From assembly GCA_964579245.1 (NCBI GenBank), contig CAZOFY010000005.1, forward strand, positions 8,126 through 72,125: a stretch of DNA of 64,000 nt, read 5' to 3'. The translations under genes were made by a program, and so were the position numbers. The DNA comes from Firm-13 sp964579245. Its GTDB lineage: Bacteria; Bacillota; Clostridia; Saccharofermentanales; Saccharofermentanaceae. The notes beneath the pieces were generated by a model. The model was given only the letters and a program-made list of their open reading frames with translations. It made no database searches and was not told the origin of the DNA. Below, piece by piece: positions 60,958 to 64,000 of this stretch (its first letter is position 1; each line of letters opens with the position of its first letter).

Positions 60958-61058
60958 TTGCGACAGACCTCCTCGTAATACCGAAATCTGTTTTTAATTA
61001 TAGCACGGGAAAAGTATAATGCACTTTAGTCAAGGTCTTTATTCCTGGGACGAATCAC

Positions 61059-61095
61059 AAAAAGCAACCGGATCCTTTGGTTCCGATTGCTTTTC
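61059..61095 (-). terminator. Intrinsic terminator of the CAP-domain gene
   Basis: Minus strand AAAAGCAATCGGAACC, AAA, GGATCCGGTTGCTTTT with further Ts. Confidence 0.85.
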
Positions 61096-61143
61096 ATTTC
61101 ATTTGGCTAAGGGAAGCCGTTCTCTGCATCATCTGATGAACAA

Positions 61144-62166
61144 TTACGCAAAATGTTGAACCCAGTAGTATGTACCGCTCTCAATGTAGCAGGAAACGCC
61201 CATTTGCGTATATTCCGAACGCAGAATATTCTCTGCGTGGCCCGGCGATGCCATCCATTCGTTCACGACCTGTTCCGGAGTCGTTTGTCCGTATGCCAGA
61301 TTCTCGCCCATCTGAAGCTGTGCCCCCGCCGTATACCATGGTGTCCCATCCGGTCTTGTATGTGACCAGCTGATGACGATCTCCGGTGCGCGAATGCCGG
61401 CAGACTCTGCTAATATATCGTTCCAGATCAATCCAGGAAGGCCGGCATCGGCACGCCTTGAGTTAACAATATCAAGAACAGCATATGCAAATGAGCTGTC
61501 GAAGCTTCCTGCAGGTGCAGGCGCTTCTGTCTCCGGCGGCGTTTCCATCGGTATCCCCGATTCGTCCGGCGCGGTCGTTTCTGTCGGTGCCTCGGTCTCC
61601 GATGGCGCCTGCGTCTCTGTTGGTGCCTCGGTCTCCGGCGGTGCCTGCGTCTCTGTTGGTACCTCGGTCTCCGGCGGCGCCTGCGTCTCTGTCGGTGCCG
61701 CGGTCTCCGGCGGTGCCTGCGTCTCTGTTGGTGCCGCGGTCTCTCTTGTCGACGTCGGTGTCTCGAGTTGTTGCGTCTCCGGGGTCGTCTCAACGTCAGT
61801 CGTCGGTGCAAGCTCGTTCCCGCTACCTGTTGTGTTTACGGTTTTGTCATCCGCTTCTTGTGAAAAAGAATCAGCATCTGTCCAGACAACAAGAACGGGA
61901 GCAGAATCTTCACTCGCCATTTGGGGAGCAAGAGTCGGAACCTGCAGTTCCTTGCGCAATCCTTTTTCTTTGAAAAGACTCTCAATTTCATCAACCCGAA
62001 CTGTTGCGACTGTCTGCGTGTCAGCGTTGTAGGATCCCTCGAGAAGAGTCGCTTTTTCGCCGGAAATGCCGGTAAACAAGGTGGCTCCCACGGCCGAAGT
62101 TAAGAATAGCGAGGTAACCATCATTTTATGTTGCATTAATTGTGTCACAATTTCGAACATTTTCAT
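61144..62166 (-). CDS. Secreted CAP-domain (SCP/PR1) protein with Pro/Thr/Glu repeat linker
   Basis: A 340-residue extracellular protein. The N-terminus has a signal-like helix (MMVTSLFLTSAVGATLF). Residues about 120-215 are a linker of near-perfect 12-residue units (APTETQAPPETE type, about seven copies), typical of wall-spanning stalks. The C-terminal 120 residues are the CAP domain: FAYAVLDIVNSRRADAGLPGL, WSHTRPDG, MGENLAYG, EWMASPGHAENILRSEYTQMGVSCYIES split over the end, with the His/Glu pocket. ATG at 62164-62166 follows AAAAGAGGCACCAC. Bacterial CAP proteins are of unknown or proteolytic/lipid-binding role. Confidence 0.88.
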   Translation of the reverse strand: MKMFEIVTQLMQHKMMVTSLFLTSAVGATLFTGISGEKATLLEGSYNADTQTVATVRVDEIESLFKEKGLRKELQVPTLAPQMASEDSAPVLVVWTDADSFSQEADDKTVNTTGSGNELAPTTDVETTPETQQLETPTSTRETAAPTETQAPPETAAPTETQAPPETEVPTETQAPPETEAPTETQAPSETEAPTETTAPDESGIPMETPPETEAPAPAGSFDSSFAYAVLDIVNSRRADAGLPGLIWNDILAESAGIRAPEIVISWSHTRPDGTPWYTAGAQLQMGENLAYGQTTPEQVVNEWMASPGHAENILRSEYTQMGVSCYIESGTYYWVQHFA

Positions 62167-62689
62167 GTGGTGCCTCTTTTCTGCGCCGTGCCACATCAAT
62201 TGAAGCGGGGCCATCGATATGTATTTTTTTCAGATCACATTCTTCGATTTTGCAAGATGATTTGTGTTGTTTAATGAGATCTGTTCTTTCTTTTTTATAG
62301 AATAACACGAAATCAACAGTCACCTATAGACTGCACGTAAACTAAATATGTCATAATTGTGAAGCACATACGCAATTATAACGATTCGATTTTTCGAAAA
62401 ACAATAAATACCCATACATCCGGGCTCTTAATAGAATATCGTCAGCAAGGAATCGAAAATGCTGCGAAAAGCGCGAGTGTTCACAGGCAGATACACAGGT
62501 CCTCAATCAACTCCCCGCGGCAACAATTCCGTTCGCACGACAGGGTACGCTCGACCCCAAGAAAAACACCGGCCAGAGCAGACGAAATCAAACACGCTTT
62601 GTCCGGCCCGGTCCTTCCAGCTATTGGTTGTCCGTGCAGAAGCAAGCATAACCACCTGTCATACCTGTGATTTGCTTCAGGTCCATACA
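62167..62689. other. Intergenic, no supported gene
   Basis: AT-rich upstream region of the CAP gene, then moderately GC-rich sequence to the start of element B. I find no promoter that I would defend, no RNA gene and no recognisable protein fragment; short open frames here have no ribosome site. Confidence 0.4.
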
Positions 62690-63130
62690 CCACCCGCCAA
62701 ATGGGAGGTATGCTCCAGGCTGATAAGCCACCCGCGAAACGGGTGGTATGCTCCAGGGTGATAATCCACCCGCGAAACGGGTGGTATGCTCCAATGTGAT
62801 AAGCCCGTGTTGCTTGCCGGCGCCTGAAAGCGCTGGCTTTTCCTATTCGTTCAAGCCTCTTCAGCAATTGTCGGTTAGGAATTTGTAGTTGCATCTTCTT
62901 GCGCGATGCAACGCCACAGCAGCTACTGCTTAAGATCGCCACGCAAAGGGACTCTTGTATTACTTGCTGCTCGCAGAGGGGAGCCTCATACTCTTTTTAA
63001 GGGCAAACAAAAAGATATGCTCCAATGAGAAGAAACCCAAGGGCATCACATATTTATACATACTAAAAAGCACGAAAAGGATTTATGGTATGGTAATCAT
63101 TGCATAGAAACGGCTTTTTTCAAAAACTAA

Positions 63131-63248
63131 TACCTACTAAATCGTCATTTTTGTCGATCTAGTAGGTAATCACTGACGAATAATGCTGTTATTGTTCATT
63201 GATGCACATACGAAAAGTCATGTTTCGCCGGTTTAGTAGGTAATCAAC
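63131..63248 (+). repeat. 74-bp tandem hairpin repeats in element B (2 units)
   Basis: Left arms at 63137 (CTAAATCG) and 63211 (CGAAAAGTC), 74 bp apart; right arms GATCTAGTAGG and GGTTTAGTAGG followed by TAATCACTGA and TAATCAACGA. Confidence 0.85.
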
Positions 63249-63345
63249 GAGAGATAATGTATTTAGGATCCATTCCCTATTTTTTATAGGCTTGAAAATT
63301 GAATCTCTATTATGAAGAGCGATTTTAAGGTATTACCTCTTTCAA

Positions 63346-63368
63346 CCACCCACGTAGCGGGTGGTTTT
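63346..63368 (+). terminator. Terminator-like hairpin near the 3' end of element B
   Basis: CCACCC ACGTAGC GGGTGG and TTTT on the plus strand; a second weaker hairpin of the same kind follows at 63390-63408. Confidence 0.5.
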
Positions 63369-63463
63369 CTGGTATAAGCGCTTGCCCAACGCCCGCATGG
63401 CAGGTGGTTTCTTGTTTCGCTCGTTTGCGCTCAACTAACCGAAGTCACATAACAACGGACTGC

Positions 63464-63501
63464 CTCAATCAGCTGCGACGCTTCTCAAGACAGTCCGTTT
63501 A
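63464..63501 (-). terminator. Hairpin after the edge gene
   Basis: Minus strand AACGGACTG, interior loops, CAGTCCGTT, then TGTTATG. The U-run is short, so termination is plausible but weaker than elsewhere. Confidence 0.55.
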
Positions 63502-63530
63502 TTCTAGCACGCCCAATCTTACGAAGGTAC

Positions 63531-64000
63531 TTATGCTTTCGGCTCAGTCGGCGATGTGTAATAGATTGTTGTTTGTTTCCAGTTCTTCTGATCGCCAGGG
63601 TAATCCACGCGAATCGCAGGAGCACCAATGTACGGCGGTATAGATACGACCGCAATATGAAGGTCCGGATCATATGCCAACACCTTGCAGTTGTACCATT
63701 CCTTTATAGCCGGAGCCCCCTCCGGAAGGAATATAGCGGCATATGTCGTAATTTTATCCCTCGGAAACTTGAAAACAACATTATATTCATACGGTCCCCA
63801 ACCAACGCTCGGTTGCCCCGCTCGGAATCCTGCGCCTTCCACCCACGTAGGTTGCGTGGGTGCTGATGGAACCGAGTAACCGCCGACGTTTACTTTCGTA
63901 TCCGCAGCAGGCGCCTCTGGTGCGGGAGCTTCCGGAGTCCCGCCCGCCGGTGTTCCGTCTGCCGGTGTTCCGTCTGCCGGTGTTCCGTCTGCCGGTGTTC
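63531..64000 (-). CDS. C-terminal part of a repeat-bearing surface-type protein (N-terminus beyond window)
   Basis: An open frame enters from the right edge. It begins with perfect pentapeptide repeats ADGTP (four in the window, probably more beyond), then a Pro/Ala/Glu linker (PEAPAPEAPAADTKVNVGGY). A compact C-terminal domain of about 100 residues follows, rich in Tyr, Trp and Pro (PSVGWGPYEYNVVFKFPRDK, YAAIFLPEGAPAIKEWYNCK, IRVDYPGDQKNWKQ), ending in EPKA. I do not recognise the domain; its beta-rich look and the stalk-like linker suggest an exported carbohydrate- or wall-binding module. No LPXTG signal is present. Confidence 0.75.
   Translation of the reverse strand, partial: TPADGTPADGTPADGTPAGGTPEAPAPEAPAADTKVNVGGYSVPSAPTQPTWVEGAGFRAGQPSVGWGPYEYNVVFKFPRDKITTYAAIFLPEGAPAIKEWYNCKVLAYDPDLHIAVVSIPPYIGAPAIRVDYPGDQKNWKQTTIYYTSPTEPKA

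Larger units (their letters stand above)
62690..63452 (+). repeat. Dispersed non-coding element, copy B (763 bp)
   Basis: Collinear with element A over its whole length but clearly diverged. It begins with three 38-bp repeats (62690, 62728, 62766) built on CCACCCGCGAAACGGGTGG followed by TATGCTCC. Then come a GCCGGCG...CGCTGGC hairpin, a TTGCGCGATGCAACGC block, a CTCTTGTATTACTTGCTGCTCGC block, GATATGCTCCAATGA, GGGCATCACATATTTATACATAC and two 74-bp hairpin repeats. At the end lie CCACCCACGTAGCGGGTGG with a T-run and GCCCGCATGGCAGGTGG. Its right end abuts the terminator hairpin of the next gene, exactly as in copy A. Confidence 0.85.

Noticed and set aside
62481..62942. 153-codon minus-strand frame over the left part of element B
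   Set aside because: It arises from the repeated GC hairpins, has no ribosome site and repeats the tandem DNA units as peptide repeats.

Overview
The window (64 kb, roughly half G+C, most genes on the minus strand) reads as chromosomal DNA of an anaerobic, Gram-positive-type Bacillota, most likely class Clostridia. Supporting signs are strong AGGAGG-type ribosome sites, a T-box leader, [FeFe]-hydrogenase maturation genes (hydF, hydG and a TM1266-type regulator), a type III glutamine synthetase, a type I-beta DAHP synthase, PadR/DUF1700 modules and many CPBP/YhfC membrane proteases. I cannot name the genus. A run of 100 Ns at 19823-19922 shows that this is a scaffold with an assembly gap inside a repeat array.

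Layout. 1-8.6 kb: housekeeping block glmU-pth-mfd (mfd runs off the left edge), a divergent sugar nucleotidyltransferase, two CPBP proteases and SppA. 8.8-18.9 kb: an aromatic amino acid block encoding every step from DAHP to phenylpyruvate and hydroxyphenylpyruvate in seven tightly packed genes, including an AroQ-chorismate mutase-prephenate dehydratase fusion and an AroE-AroK fusion. Upstream lies a phenylacetate-CoA ligase gene behind a T-box leader whose specifier reads as Phe (UUC), with a consensus promoter. 19.3-20.3 kb: a non-coding repeat zone with the assembly gap. 20.3-25.1 kb: an ECF sigma/anti-sigma pair, a cytidylate-kinase-like gene, a methyltransferase relic and an OFA-type MFS transporter. 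25.3-28.5 kb: an unknown protein followed by decayed genes (frameshifted nitrilase, truncated sigma factor joined to an anti-sigma-like protein, radical SAM remnant). 28.5-40.9 kb: membrane and signalling genes, two PadR-controlled operons, a YhfC protease, dCMP deaminase, hydF, a flavoprotein and YbaK.

41-42.8 kb: TM1266-hydG behind a 170-nt structured leader ending in an intrinsic terminator. 43.1-47.4 kb: a plus-strand cassette of a GT2 glycosyltransferase, a large GT-C-like membrane protein and a coiled-coil protein. 47.4-48.3 kb: non-coding element A. 48.3-57.4 kb: an EF-G paralogue, a split ThrE-type exporter, a MarR-linked pair of ArsA-type ATPases, and GlnN. 57.5-62.2 kb: a zinc-ribbon/coiled-coil/DUF4177 protein, a zinc-ribbon membrane protein, a DUF2752 protein and a secreted CAP-domain protein. 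62.7-63.5 kb: non-coding element B, collinear with A. The window ends inside a repeat-bearing surface-type protein.

The most unusual content is the pair of about 0.8-kb non-coding elements A and B. They share an ordered set of hairpin modules, including 74-bp tandem hairpin repeats, and each ends in a hairpin followed by a T-run. A diverged array of the same hairpin with a 75-bp period lies at 19.7-20.05 kb. This could be a family of large structured RNAs or a non-autonomous mobile element. Second-tier points are the Phe T-box on a phenylacetate-CoA ligase gene next to the aromatic operon, the trifunctional aromatic fusion, the unidentified leader of the hydrogenase-maturation operon, and the operator repeats of the MarR-ArsA locus.
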